Shown here piece by piece: positions 35,485-44,537 of a stretch of 55,396 bases of DNA. The notes under the pieces are model-generated. The model was given only the letters and a program-made list of their open reading frames with translations. It made no database searches and had not been told where the DNA came from. The stretch comes from CAIQQQ01 sp040399685 (GTDB lineage Bacteria > Pseudomonadota > Alphaproteobacteria > Acetobacterales > Acetobacteraceae): positions 1 to 55,396 of the forward strand of contig JBBART010000029.1 of NCBI GenBank assembly GCA_040399685.1. Direction: 5' to 3'. Position numbers and translations under genes: made by a program. Numbering within the stretch: the first letter of the stretch is position 1; each line of letters begins with the position of its first letter.

Positions 35485-37106
35485 TCAAGCTCCCTTTTCT
35501 CCTGACGCGGCGCCTGCAAGGCTATCTCGACGCCCGCAGCACGCGCCACGTGTCCGGCTGGGTGCGCGACCTGGATGATCCATCGCGCAAATTGGACATC
35601 ACGGTCGTGCTGCCTGGCCACGGCACGCTGGCCCAAACCACCGCCGATCGCTTCAGCGCCACGCTGGCAGCGGTCGGCGTCGGTGACGGGTTCTACGCAT
35701 TCCACGCAGAATTCCCCCGCAGTCTGACCGATGCGGAACGCGATCAGGTGCAGGTGCGCCCCGCGGGCGGCAAAAGTGCGCTGCAACACGCTCCGGCTCT
35801 GTCGTGCGACTTCCTCCCCTGGGGTGTCGATCCCGCCCGGTTCCAAGGCTATCTGGACGCCCGCAGCCACCACCACGTCGAAGGCTGGGTCCGAAATCTC
35901 GATGATGCGGCAGACAAGCTGGCGTTGGACGTCGTCTTGCCCACGCCATCCGGTGAACGCATCCTTACCCGCATCACGGCCGACCGTTACAGCCAGGCCC
36001 TGGTGGAGATCGGTGTCGGGGACGGCGTGCACGCCTTCCATCATCAGTTTGCCACCCCACTGACAGACGCCGAGCGCGACATGCTGCAAGTGCGCATCGT
36101 CACCACCGGCCAGGCCGTGCAACACGCCCCGAACATGCGGACAGCTTTCGAGCCGATCGCCCATCTGGCGCTGGATATCGTCAACAACTGCAATCTCCGC
36201 TGCCCGTTCTGCGTGGTCGACTACACAGGCACGAAGGCTACGAAATTCATGACCGACGCCACCTTCCAGGCGGCCTTGGCCCTTATCCCTTACGTCACGG
36301 ACGGCAATTTCTGGCTGTCATGCCTGCACGAAGCCACCCTGCACCCCAGGTTGCTGGACTTCATCGCGGCCGTTCCACGCGAATACCGCCACAAGCTCTA
36401 TTACACCACCAACCTCGCCAAACGGATGCCCGACGCCTATTTCGCGGCCATCTGCGACGCCGGCATGCACCACCTCAACATCTCGCTGGAAAGCCTGGAC
36501 CCTCCGGTCTACGAAAAAATGCGCGCCGGTGCACGCTTCCCCATCTTCCAGCAGAACTGGGAAAAGCTTCTGGCGCACCACGCCACCGGCCACGCGCCCC
36601 CACCGTTGCGCTACAATATCATGTGCTACCGATCCAACCTGCACAGCATCCCAGCCCTGGTGCAGACCCTGCTGGACGAAAAACGCGCCTGGCAGGTGGA
36701 GCTGCGCCACACCTACGATGTTGCCCACATCCCGCCGAACTTCCGCGAGACCGAGTTTCTCACCACCGAGGAATGGGCGTGGCTCAAGGCGCAACTGGCC
36801 CACCACGACACATCGCGCGTGGTTCTGCTGATGCCGCCCGACGATGGGGGATATGACCCCACGGCCATAACGCCGCCGGCTGATCCTCAGAACGATGATG
36901 CCAAGTTCGCATCCTATCCCGGCGACGATGACGCCGCCTGGAACCGTGCGCCACGGCCGTTCAACCTGTCGATGGACTGGGCCGGCGTGCTGCGCGTCTA
37001 TGGCTGGAAGCCGCAGGGCGACGGGAAGCCCGATCGCTTCATCACCTATGCCAAAACCAACATCGCCTTTCTGGCAAACCCGATGGCGTTCCTCGAAGCC
37101 CTATAA
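35481..37106 (+). CDS. Radical SAM protein with two N-terminal carbohydrate-protein-like domains
   Basis: From CTG 35481 the product is 541 residues. Two tandem copies of a domain (about 12-95 and 120-205: GYLDARS..H..GWVR.LDD ... GVGDG..AF) precede the radical SAM core. The cluster motif is CNLRCPFC (C237, C241, C244). NISLESLDPPVYEKMR and a C-terminal segment with RPFNLSMDWAGVLRVYGW follow. The same small domain precedes the glycosyltransferase at 20-22 kb. No ATG, GTG or TTG lies in frame near the start of the first domain; the only upstream one, TTG 35415, would overlap the acidic gene by 70 bp with unnatural arginine-rich sequence. The reaction is unknown, and sugar or glycopeptide modification is a guess. 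Confidence 0.8.
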   Translation: MIKLPFLLTRRLQGYLDARSTRHVSGWVRDLDDPSRKLDITVVLPGHGTLAQTTADRFSATLAAVGVGDGFYAFHAEFPRSLTDAERDQVQVRPAGGKSALQHAPALSCDFLPWGVDPARFQGYLDARSHHHVEGWVRNLDDAADKLALDVVLPTPSGERILTRITADRYSQALVEIGVGDGVHAFHHQFATPLTDAERDMLQVRIVTTGQAVQHAPNMRTAFEPIAHLALDIVNNCNLRCPFCVVDYTGTKATKFMTDATFQAALALIPYVTDGNFWLSCLHEATLHPRLLDFIAAVPREYRHKLYYTTNLAKRMPDAYFAAICDAGMHHLNISLESLDPPVYEKMRAGARFPIFQQNWEKLLAHHATGHAPPPLRYNIMCYRSNLHSIPALVQTLLDEKRAWQVELRHTYDVAHIPPNFRETEFLTTEEWAWLKAQLAHHDTSRVVLLMPPDDGGYDPTAITPPADPQNDDAKFASYPGDDDAAWNRAPRPFNLSMDWAGVLRVYGWKPQGDGKPDRFITYAKTNIAFLANPMAFLEAL

Positions 37107-37108
37107 TG

Positions 37109-37145
37109 CAACAGGACTTTGGGCGATGCGCCCAAAGTCCTGTTG
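37109..37145. terminator. Perfect 16-bp inverted repeat between convergent genes
   Basis: CAACAGGACTTTGGGC (37109-37124) pairs perfectly with GCCCAAAGTCCTGTTG (37130-37145) around a GATGC loop. It starts 3 bp after the radical SAM stop and ends 20 bp before the RND stop. No T run follows, but the position and stability fit a shared transcript end. Confidence 0.65.
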
Positions 37146-37165
37146 TGACCGCCAGCCGGCCCGCG

Positions 37166-40100
37166 TCAATCGGCTGCGGAACCCATTTTCTCGGCCAAAG
37201 TCGGCATCGTTGCGTGCCGGCGCGGCGCCAGCCGGCGCTGCAACCGATCAAGATAGAGATATACCACGGGCGTTGTGTAGAGGGTCAGGATCTGGCTGAG
37301 CGCCAGCCCGCCCACCATGGCAAAGCCCAACGGCCGGCGCAGCTCAGACCCTGCACCCGTGGCCAGCATCAGTGGCAAACCACCCAGCAGCGCGGCCATC
37401 GTCGTCATCAAGATCGGCCGGAAACGCAGCAGGCAAGCCTGGCGAATCGCGTCAAACGGGGTTGCACCGTCTCGTCGCTCAGCGCCAATGGCAAAATCCA
37501 CCATCATAATACCGTTCTTTTTCACAATGCCGATCAACAGAATCACGCCAATGAGCGCCACCACCGATAGATCGTAATTGAACAGCATCAACATCAGGAA
37601 CGCCCCCACGCCAGCCGAGGGCAGCGTGGACAGAATGGTCAGCGGCAGGATGAAGCTCTCATACAGAATGCCCAGGATGATATAGACCGTCACCAACGCG
37701 GCTGCGATCAAATAGGGCTGGCTGGCCAGCGACGACTGAAACGCCTGTGCTGTCCCCTGGAACGCCGCGCGCAACCCCGCAGGCGGGTTGATGCGCGCCA
37801 TCATGGCGTTGATCTCCGTCACCGCATCGCCAAGTGCCACGCCGGACGCGAGATTGAACGACAACGTCACCGCCGGGAACTGGCCTTGATGGCTGATCGA
37901 CAACGGCGCCACCGGCTTGGTGTCCACCTTCACAAAGGTCGACAGAGGCACAACCTGGCCTGTGCTGGACCGCACATAAAGCTTGTCCAGCGTGTCCAGC
38001 TTGCCCTGCATTTCCGGCAGGACTTCCAAAATCAGGCGGTACGAGTTCACCTGGGTGAAATACTGGGTTATCTGCCGCTGCCCGAACGCATCGTAGAGCG
38101 TGTCGTCAATCACCTGCGGCTGAATTCCAAAGCGTGCCGCCTGATCGCGGTCAATGGTCAGCGTCGCCGTGGTGCCGGCAACCTGCTGGTCCGTGGCAAG
38201 GTCACGCAGAATCGGCAACTTACGCAGTTCGGCCAAAATCTTGGGGGACCACTCGAACAACTCGCCCAGATCAGCGTCTTGCAACGTGTACTGATACTGG
38301 GTGCGGGCAAGCCGCCCACCCACGCTGATATCCTGCGCCGCCTGCAAGAACAGCCGCGCACCCGCCACCTTGTCCAGCTTCGGCCGCAACCGCGCAATAA
38401 TCTCCTGTGCCGATGCGGTGCGTTCCTCGAACGGCTTCAGTGCAATGAAGAATCGTCCGTTATTGGCCGTCGACCCACTGCCGGCGCCGACCGAGGCGGA
38501 ATAGGCCGCAATGTCCGGATCGGCGCCGATCACAGCCCCAAGGGCAAGTTGGCGCGCCGACATCTCTGCAAACGAAATATCTTGCGAGCCTTCCGAAATG
38601 CCGATCAGCACACCCGTGTCCTGCTGGGGAAAGAACCCTTTAGGAATGATGGTGAACAGATAGGCCGTCGACCCGGCGGTGGCGAAAAACACCATCAGAG
38701 TGACGAAGCTGTATTTCAGCGCGATATCCAGCGTGCGCCGATACCCGTTCAGCAGGGCATTGAAGAAGCCCTCCATCACCCGGTAAAACCAGCCATGATT
38801 GCCGTGATCGTTGGTAAGGAAGCGGGCGCACATCATGGGGGTCAGCGTCAGCGAAATGAATGCTGACACGGCCACCGTAATGGCCACCGTCATGGCGAAT
38901 TCTCGCAACAGCCGCCCGACGATGCCACCCATCAGCAACAGCGGGATAAACACTGCAATCAGGCTGACCGAGATCGAGATGATGGTAAAACCAATCTCGC
39001 CGGCCCCCTTCAGGGCGGCCTCCATCGGCTTCATGCCGTCCTCGATGTGGCGATGGATATTCTCCAACATCACAATCGCATCATCGACCACAAAGCCCAC
39101 TGCAATCGTCATCGCCATGAGCGACAGGTTGTTGAGGCTATAGCCAAGCGAATACATCACCGCCAAAGAGCCAATCAACGCCAATGGCACCGTGATCGAC
39201 GGAATGACAGTGGCCCAGAAACTCCGCAGGAACACAAAGATCACCATCACCACCAGGCCGATGGAGATCATAAGCGTGAACTGCACGTCCTCTACCGAAG
39301 CGCGAATGGTCTGCGTGCGGTCCATCACCTGAGACACAGTGATGGCCGGAGGGACAGCGACGGAGATAATCGGCAAGGCACGCTTAATGCGATCAACGGT
39401 ATCGATCACGTTGGCACCAGGCTGCTTGAACACCATCAGCTGGATACCGCGCTTGCCATTCTGCCAGCCGGCCAGCCGAGCGTTCTCAGGCGCGTCGACC
39501 GCCGTGCCGATATCAGACAGCCGCACCGGCGCACCGTTGCGGTAAGCAATGACCAGGTTCTTATAATCTTTGGATTTGGTCAGCTGGTCGTTGGCATAAA
39601 TCGTAAAAGACTGCCGCGTGCCGTCAATGGAGCCCTTGGGCGTGTTGGCTGTGGCCGTGACGAGCAAATTGCGCACGTCCTCCATCGTCATTCCCATCGC
39701 GGCCAGCCGCGCCGGGTCCACCTGAACGCGCACTGACGGCTTCTGTTCGCCACCGATCAACACCTGCGACACGCCGGAGATCTGCGATATCTGCTGTGCC
39801 AGGATCGTATCAGCAACTTCATCCACGTCGATCAACGGCATGGTTTCGGATTGAACGGCCAAAATCAGGATCGGGCTGTCCGCCGGGTTCACCTTGCGAT
39901 AGGTCGGCGTGCTCGGCAGCGCCTTGGGCAACTGGCCGCCAGCCGCGTTAATGGCGGCCTGCACGTCCAGTGCCGCCGCATCGATGTTCCGGTCCAGATC
40001 AAATTGGAGAACGATCTGCGTGCCACCCGCCACACTGATCGACGTCAACTGCGAAACGCCGGCAATCTGGCTGAACTGCCGTTCCAATGGCGCGGCCACC

Positions 40101-40285
40101 GATTTCGCCATCGTATCCGGGCTGGCGCCCGGGAATGATCCTGTCACCTGAATGGTTGGAAATTCCACGCGGGGCAGGGGGGCCACAGGCAAAAGCGGGT
40201 ATGCCACCAGCCCCACCAGCAATATTGCCGCCATCAGCAACGATGTGCCGACCGGACGCTTGATGAAGGGCGAGGAAATGCTCAT
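37166..40285 (-). CDS. RND-family multidrug efflux permease (MdtC-like)
   Basis: This 1039-residue inner-membrane pump belongs to the HAE1 branch of the RND family. It begins SISSPFIKRPVGTSLLMAAILLVG. It has the porter segments FPTIQVTGSFPGASPDTMAKSV, and VGFVVDDAIVMLENIHRHIE contains the paired aspartates that carry protons. LRREF-like loops and a second set of six membrane helices complete the fold. It uses proton motive force to expel toxic compounds through a tripartite complex. The adaptor gene lies 48 bp upstream on the same strand. There is one permease rather than an MdtB/MdtC pair, and no outer-membrane channel gene is adjacent. Confidence 0.95.
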   Translation of the reverse strand: MSISSPFIKRPVGTSLLMAAILLVGLVAYPLLPVAPLPRVEFPTIQVTGSFPGASPDTMAKSVAAPLERQFSQIAGVSQLTSISVAGGTQIVLQFDLDRNIDAAALDVQAAINAAGGQLPKALPSTPTYRKVNPADSPILILAVQSETMPLIDVDEVADTILAQQISQISGVSQVLIGGEQKPSVRVQVDPARLAAMGMTMEDVRNLLVTATANTPKGSIDGTRQSFTIYANDQLTKSKDYKNLVIAYRNGAPVRLSDIGTAVDAPENARLAGWQNGKRGIQLMVFKQPGANVIDTVDRIKRALPIISVAVPPAITVSQVMDRTQTIRASVEDVQFTLMISIGLVVMVIFVFLRSFWATVIPSITVPLALIGSLAVMYSLGYSLNNLSLMAMTIAVGFVVDDAIVMLENIHRHIEDGMKPMEAALKGAGEIGFTIISISVSLIAVFIPLLLMGGIVGRLLREFAMTVAITVAVSAFISLTLTPMMCARFLTNDHGNHGWFYRVMEGFFNALLNGYRRTLDIALKYSFVTLMVFFATAGSTAYLFTIIPKGFFPQQDTGVLIGISEGSQDISFAEMSARQLALGAVIGADPDIAAYSASVGAGSGSTANNGRFFIALKPFEERTASAQEIIARLRPKLDKVAGARLFLQAAQDISVGGRLARTQYQYTLQDADLGELFEWSPKILAELRKLPILRDLATDQQVAGTTATLTIDRDQAARFGIQPQVIDDTLYDAFGQRQITQYFTQVNSYRLILEVLPEMQGKLDTLDKLYVRSSTGQVVPLSTFVKVDTKPVAPLSISHQGQFPAVTLSFNLASGVALGDAVTEINAMMARINPPAGLRAAFQGTAQAFQSSLASQPYLIAAALVTVYIILGILYESFILPLTILSTLPSAGVGAFLMLMLFNYDLSVVALIGVILLIGIVKKNGIMMVDFAIGAERRDGATPFDAIRQACLLRFRPILMTTMAALLGGLPLMLATGAGSELRRPLGFAMVGGLALSQILTLYTTPVVYLYLDRLQRRLAPRRHATMPTLAEKMGSAAD

Positions 40286-40333
40286 GCCAAGGGCTCGATC
40301 GTGCTGGAGGGAGCGAAGAGGGAGACGCGCAGA

Positions 40334-41440
40334 TCAGCTAGCGGGAGGCGGAGTGAACGTAACTTTGGCGCCGTTGCTGACCCGCGACTGGCCAGACGTC
40401 ACGATCGTATCGTCGTCCGAGAGGCCCTTCCCGACAACAGACAACGTGCCTGTGTCCTGAAGGATCTCGACGGGGCGGGCAGCCACTGTCTGATCAGGCT
40501 TCACAACATAGATAAAAAGTCCGGCCGGACCGCGCTGCACCGCTGAGTTCGGCACAGTCAGCGCGGCTTCGCGCAGATTCACCAAAACACGTGCGTTGAT
40601 GAACTGGCCTGGCCACAGCTTGTTATCGGCGTTGGCGAAGGTGGCTTTCACCTTGATCGTGCCCGTCGTCGCATCGATGGCGTTGTCGATCGTCACCAAC
40701 TCGCCATCGGCAAGCTTAATTTTGTCATCGGCACTCCACGCCACCACCGGCGGTTTGCCGTGGGTCATTGCAACAGTGATATCGGGCAGGTTGTCCTGCG
40801 GCACCGTGAACGTCACGCTGATCGGTCTGATTTGGCTGAGCGACACAATTCCAGGGCTGGTGTTGTCTGCCGCACGCACAAAATTACCAGGGTCAACGAG
40901 ACGAAGCCCGACGCGCCCATCAAACGGTGCCGTGATTGTGGTAAATTCTAGGTTAAGCCGCGCTGCCGAAATGCTCGCGTCATCGCCTTTGATGGTGGCT
41001 TCCAACTGCGCAACGCCGGCCGTCCGCGTATCAACCGTTTGCTGCGCGGCGAACTGGTTGCTGGCAAGTTGCGTGGAACGACGCAGGTCCAGTCGGGCAT
41101 TGGCAAGATTGGCCTCATCCGAGGCGCGGCGTGCCAGAGCCTGATCCAAAATCGCCTGATAGGGCCGCGGATCCAACTGCGCGATCAACGTGCCAGCTGT
41201 CACCTCATCGCCTTCGGTGAATGCAAGTCGGTCGATTGTGCCGTCCACGCGCGGGCGGAGCACCACGGTCTTGGAAGCGGCCACCAAACCCAGTCCCCTG
41301 AGGTAAACCGGCACATCCTGACGAAGTGGCTTGGCAACACCGACTGGAACACCGCCGCCCTGGGGCACTGCCGGCTGTGCCATCGCAGGCAAAGCTCCGG
41401 CGCATGTCGCGAGGGTTATCCAAAGCTGGCTGCGCTGCAT
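40334..41440 (-). CDS. RND efflux periplasmic adaptor subunit
   Basis: The protein has 368 residues from ATG 41440 (MQRSQLWITLATCAGALPAMAQ, a signal peptide); an upstream open extension is rejected. The lipoyl halves are LRPRVDGTIDRLAFTEGDEVTAGTLIAQLDPRPYQ and TTITAPFDGRVGLRLVDPGNFV, flanking a coiled-coil hairpin at about 85-155. Beta-barrel and membrane-proximal segments follow. It links the permease to an outer-membrane channel. GGAGA lies ten bases upstream. The 287-bp gap before it, shared with the divergent acyl-CoA dehydrogenase, must carry both promoters; no regulator gene is beside it. Confidence 0.92.
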   Translation of the reverse strand: MQRSQLWITLATCAGALPAMAQPAVPQGGGVPVGVAKPLRQDVPVYLRGLGLVAASKTVVLRPRVDGTIDRLAFTEGDEVTAGTLIAQLDPRPYQAILDQALARRASDEANLANARLDLRRSTQLASNQFAAQQTVDTRTAGVAQLEATIKGDDASISAARLNLEFTTITAPFDGRVGLRLVDPGNFVRAADNTSPGIVSLSQIRPISVTFTVPQDNLPDITVAMTHGKPPVVAWSADDKIKLADGELVTIDNAIDATTGTIKVKATFANADNKLWPGQFINARVLVNLREAALTVPNSAVQRGPAGLFIYVVKPDQTVAARPVEILQDTGTLSVVGKGLSDDDTIVTSGQSRVSNGAKVTFTPPPAS

Positions 41441-41727
41441 CGTCACGGTGTCTCCATCGGCGTGGGTCACACGGCTTGGGGCGGGTTGGGCTATATTTAT
41501 GAAAAAGGCCAGGAGCGCCCTTAACGCAAGGGTTTCAGAACATATTTTAGCCGCGTGGCGCACGAAATCCTCAGCGAACGCCCATATCCTCGTAGGATTT
41601 TAAGTGTAATGAAAAAAAGTGTCGTCGTCCATGTTAGTTTTGTTGCAGTGCAGCATTTATTTGCCCTAGTTGCACCGATCTTTTCTCCGGCCTAATCCAC
41701 ACACTATTCGCAGGCCAGGAGGTCAAA

Positions 41728-42912
41728 ATGGACCAGCAAGCCCACCCCGCCACCACGCCCGGTGTTGATCCGCATTCGGAAATCCGGGCCGAAGTTGCCA
41801 AGCTATGCACCCATTTCCCTCCCAGCTATTGGCGCGAACTCGATGCGGAGCGCGGATACCCCACGGCATTCGTCACTGCGCTCACCGAGGCCGGCTACCT
41901 CGCGGCGCTCATTCCAGAAGAATACGGTGGTGCTGGCCTCAACCTTGGCGAAGCCGCGGCCATTCTGGAAACCATCCATGAGCAAGGCTGCAACGGTGCC
42001 GCCTGCCACGCCCAGATGTACATCATGGGAACGATCTTGCGCCACGGATCGCCGGCACAGAAGGCCGAATACCTTCCCGCCATCGCCAGTGGCGCCCTCA
42101 GGTTGCAAGCCTTCGGCGTGACTGAGCCCACCAGCGGCACCGACACCACCGCTCTGCGCACTTTCGCGCGGCGGGAGGGCGACAAGTATATTGTCAACGG
42201 CCAGAAAATCTGGACCAGCCGCGCCGAGCATTCTGACTTGATGCTGCTGCTCGCCCGCACGACGCCGCGTGATCAAGTGGCCAAAAAGACCGAAGGCCTG
42301 TCCACTTTCATCGTCGATATGCGCCAGGCGCTCGGCAACGGTCTGACGATTCGCCCCATCCGCACCATGATGAACCACAATTCGTGCGAAGTTTTCTTCG
42401 ATAACATGGAGATCCCCGCCGAAAATCTGGTGGGCGAGGAGGGGCGCGGATTCCGCTATATCCTCGACGGCATGAACGCCGAGCGCTTGCTGATCGCGTC
42501 TGAATGCATTGGCGACGCCAAATGGTTCACCCAGAAATCCACCAGCTACGCCACGCAACGCCACGTGTTTGGCCGCGCTATCGGGCAAAACCAAGGTGTG
42601 CAATTTCCGATCGCCCGCGCCTATGCCCAAATGCGCGCGGCCGAACTGCTGGTCCATGAAGGCCTGGCCCGCTTTGACGCCGGCTTGCCGTGTGGCCCCG
42701 AGGCCAACATGGCGAAAATGCTGGCTGCGGAAGCAAGCTGGGCTGCAGCCGAGGCCTGCGTTCAAACCCATGGCGGCTTCGGTTTCGCCGAAGAGTACGA
42801 TGTGGAGAGAAAATTCCGCGAAACGCGCCTCTATCAGGTGGCTCCCATCAGTACCAACCTCGTTTTGTCTTATGTCGCAGAGCACGTGCTGGGCCTTCCG
42901 CGCAGCTACTGA
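41728..42912 (+). CDS. Acyl-CoA dehydrogenase
   Basis: This 394-residue flavoenzyme has YGGAGLNLGEAAAILETIHEQG in the N-terminal helical domain, the FAD-binding GVTEPTSGTDTTALRTFA, and ERLLIASECIGDAKWF in the C-terminal domain. The terminal block is QTHGGFGFAEEYDVERKFRETRLYQVAPISTN. The usual catalytic glutamate in the EGT motif is absent; the equivalent place reads VAPIST, as in a distinct branch of the family, so the base may lie elsewhere. AGGAGG lies five to six bases before the ATG. It stands alone, and the substrate is unknown. Confidence 0.85.
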   Translation: MDQQAHPATTPGVDPHSEIRAEVAKLCTHFPPSYWRELDAERGYPTAFVTALTEAGYLAALIPEEYGGAGLNLGEAAAILETIHEQGCNGAACHAQMYIMGTILRHGSPAQKAEYLPAIASGALRLQAFGVTEPTSGTDTTALRTFARREGDKYIVNGQKIWTSRAEHSDLMLLLARTTPRDQVAKKTEGLSTFIVDMRQALGNGLTIRPIRTMMNHNSCEVFFDNMEIPAENLVGEEGRGFRYILDGMNAERLLIASECIGDAKWFTQKSTSYATQRHVFGRAIGQNQGVQFPIARAYAQMRAAELLVHEGLARFDAGLPCGPEANMAKMLAAEASWAAAEACVQTHGGFGFAEEYDVERKFRETRLYQVAPISTNLVLSYVAEHVLGLPRSY

Positions 42913-43070
42913 CCTGGTTTGGCGTGGAAGTCGTGCATGTCGAGAGGCGGGCAGTTTGCTCCTCTCTCGGCCCACGTTCCAGAAAGGCCAGGCGAAAGCG
43001 GGTGGCCCAATTGCCTGACATGTCCCCCGACACGCGCGGCCACTGCTATTCCAAATGGCGGCAGTGTCTG

Positions 43071-43373
43071 TCATCGCCCATGCCGCGCCAGACGGTGCCC
43101 GTCCTCCGTCGCCGCCGCGCGAAAATAAGTAAGCACCCGCACCCGTATCGCACTGGTACGCCCCCCAATACCCTCGCCTGACGCCGAACGCGCATCGACG
43201 GCCTTCACCATTTCGGCGATGGAGACTTGTTCCCGCCGGCACATCTCCTCCAGCGCGTCCCATAGTTCCGGCTCCAGCCGAATGCTGGTCCGCCCATGGG
43301 CGGACACAACATTGCGGTTCACCAAACGGCTTTCACCCACTGCTTTCGTCCCGTTGTTCGTTGCCTTCATCAT
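43071..43373 (-). CDS. Ribbon-helix-helix DNA-binding protein (RHH_4 type)
   Basis: The product is 99-100 residues, starting at either of two adjacent ATGs. The core GRTSIRLEPELWDALEEMCRREQVSIAEMVKAVDAR ... SAIRVRVLTYFRAA matches the alphaproteobacterial ribbon-helix-helix family: a basic beta strand (TSIRLE) followed by two helices. It probably binds DNA as a dimer. No toxin or other partner gene is next to it. The 158-bp gap to the dehydrogenase gene shows nothing I can name. Target unknown. Confidence 0.8.
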   Translation of the reverse strand: MMKATNNGTKAVGESRLVNRNVVSAHGRTSIRLEPELWDALEEMCRREQVSIAEMVKAVDARSASGEGIGGRTSAIRVRVLTYFRAAATEDGHRLARHGR

Positions 43374-43429
43374 CCGGGGTGAATATGAACAGCGTCTTAC
43401 CGAAACGGCGCAGTGGTCAAAAAACCGCG

Positions 43430-43696
43430 TTATTCGCCGGGCGCACGCAGCTTCAAAGCCAGCGCATGCAACCCGCCGGCCAATTCCGCCGCCAGCGCGT
43501 CATGCACGGCGCGGGATCGCGCCAACCGGCCGAGCCCCGTGAAATGTGCTGACTCCATCACCACCTGATAATGTGTCTCGCCACCCGGCTGCGCCCCTGC
43601 ATGCCCCGCATGCATGGCGCTCTCGTCGACCACCGCAAGGGCGGTCGGTGCAAATTTCGCCTGCAATGCTGCCTCCATCCGTTCAGAACGCGTCAT
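43430..43696 (-). CDS. BolA family protein
   Basis: The 88-residue protein begins at ATG 43696 with GAGGGG upstream. It shows the BolA fold: RSERMEAALQAKFAPTALAVVDES, then the GGETHYQVVMESAHFTGLGRLARSRAVHDAL block with the conserved histidine and FxGL-type loop, and a C-terminal helix LAGGLHALALKL. BolA proteins pair with monothiol glutaredoxins in iron-sulfur handling. It diverges from a J-domain gene 50 bp away, an arrangement known next to cobS-cobT in alphaproteobacteria. Confidence 0.9.
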   Translation of the reverse strand: MTRSERMEAALQAKFAPTALAVVDESAMHAGHAGAQPGGETHYQVVMESAHFTGLGRLARSRAVHDALAAELAGGLHALALKLRAPGE

Positions 43697-43746
43697 CAGC
43701 AATTCCCCTCTTTCATTCTCACGCCACACCCGCACATAACGCCTCA

Positions 43747-44340
43747 ATGACCCGTAGCCCATCCCGTCCGCGGGCCTACGCGCCCGATCCGGACGCGCCA
43801 GGCCACACATGCGAAATGCCCGGTTGCCAAAACGCCGGCGCTTATCGTGCGCCCAAATCGCGCACCGAACTCAACCGCTACTTCTGGTTCTGTCTTGAGC
43901 ATGTCCGCGCCTACAACGCGTCCTGGGACTTCTACAAGGGCATGACCCCGGGCCAGATCGAGGCCCAACTCCGTGCCGATACATCCTGGCAGCGTCCAAC
44001 CTGGCCAATCGGCCACATTGGCGGCCAAATCGACGAGTCGATGCTGCGCGATCCCAACCATGTGCTGAACGCCGGCATGGGACAGGCCAAACGCCGCCCA
44101 AGCGCCACTCCCGCAAATGTTGTTCCCACAGATTTGAGGGAACCCATGGCAGCGCTCGGGCTGGACTGGCCCGTGACGATGGATGTCCTGAAAACGCGCT
44201 ACAAAGAGCTGGCCAAGCGTCACCACCCAGACGCCAACGGTGGCGACCGTGCGTCCGAGGAGCGCCTGAAGACAATTAATCTCGCCTATGCCGCCATCCG
44301 CGGTCGCCTCTCCGCCGACTCACACGCTTCTTCCATTTAG
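43747..44340 (+). CDS. J-domain protein with N-terminal Cys/His cluster
   Basis: The protein has 197 residues from ATG 43747. The C-terminal J domain (about 135-192) has LKTRYKELAKRHHPDANGGD with the HPD tripeptide that stimulates DnaK. The N-terminal part contains CEMPGC...FWFCLEHVRAYNASWDFYKGM, whose three cysteines and histidine could bind zinc. An upstream open extension overlaps bolA and is rejected. It precedes cobS by about 200 bp. In this genomic context it may serve as a specialised co-chaperone, as inference. Confidence 0.85.
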   Translation: MTRSPSRPRAYAPDPDAPGHTCEMPGCQNAGAYRAPKSRTELNRYFWFCLEHVRAYNASWDFYKGMTPGQIEAQLRADTSWQRPTWPIGHIGGQIDESMLRDPNHVLNAGMGQAKRRPSATPANVVPTDLREPMAALGLDWPVTMDVLKTRYKELAKRHHPDANGGDRASEERLKTINLAYAAIRGRLSADSHASSI

Positions 44341-44537
44341 CACGCGGTCGCGTCTGGATTGATAGACGGCCTCTTTCAAATGGTCGGTGCCCTCTCATAT
44401 CTGCCGAGCAGGGGAGGGCACAGGCATCTTAACTGCCTTGTCGTTGCATTTGGCGGCAAGGGAAAATCGCTCCCCACCTACCCAACCCGAAAACCCGGGC
44501 GTATCATCCCGGTATTGACGCACAGGATGCTTGACCG

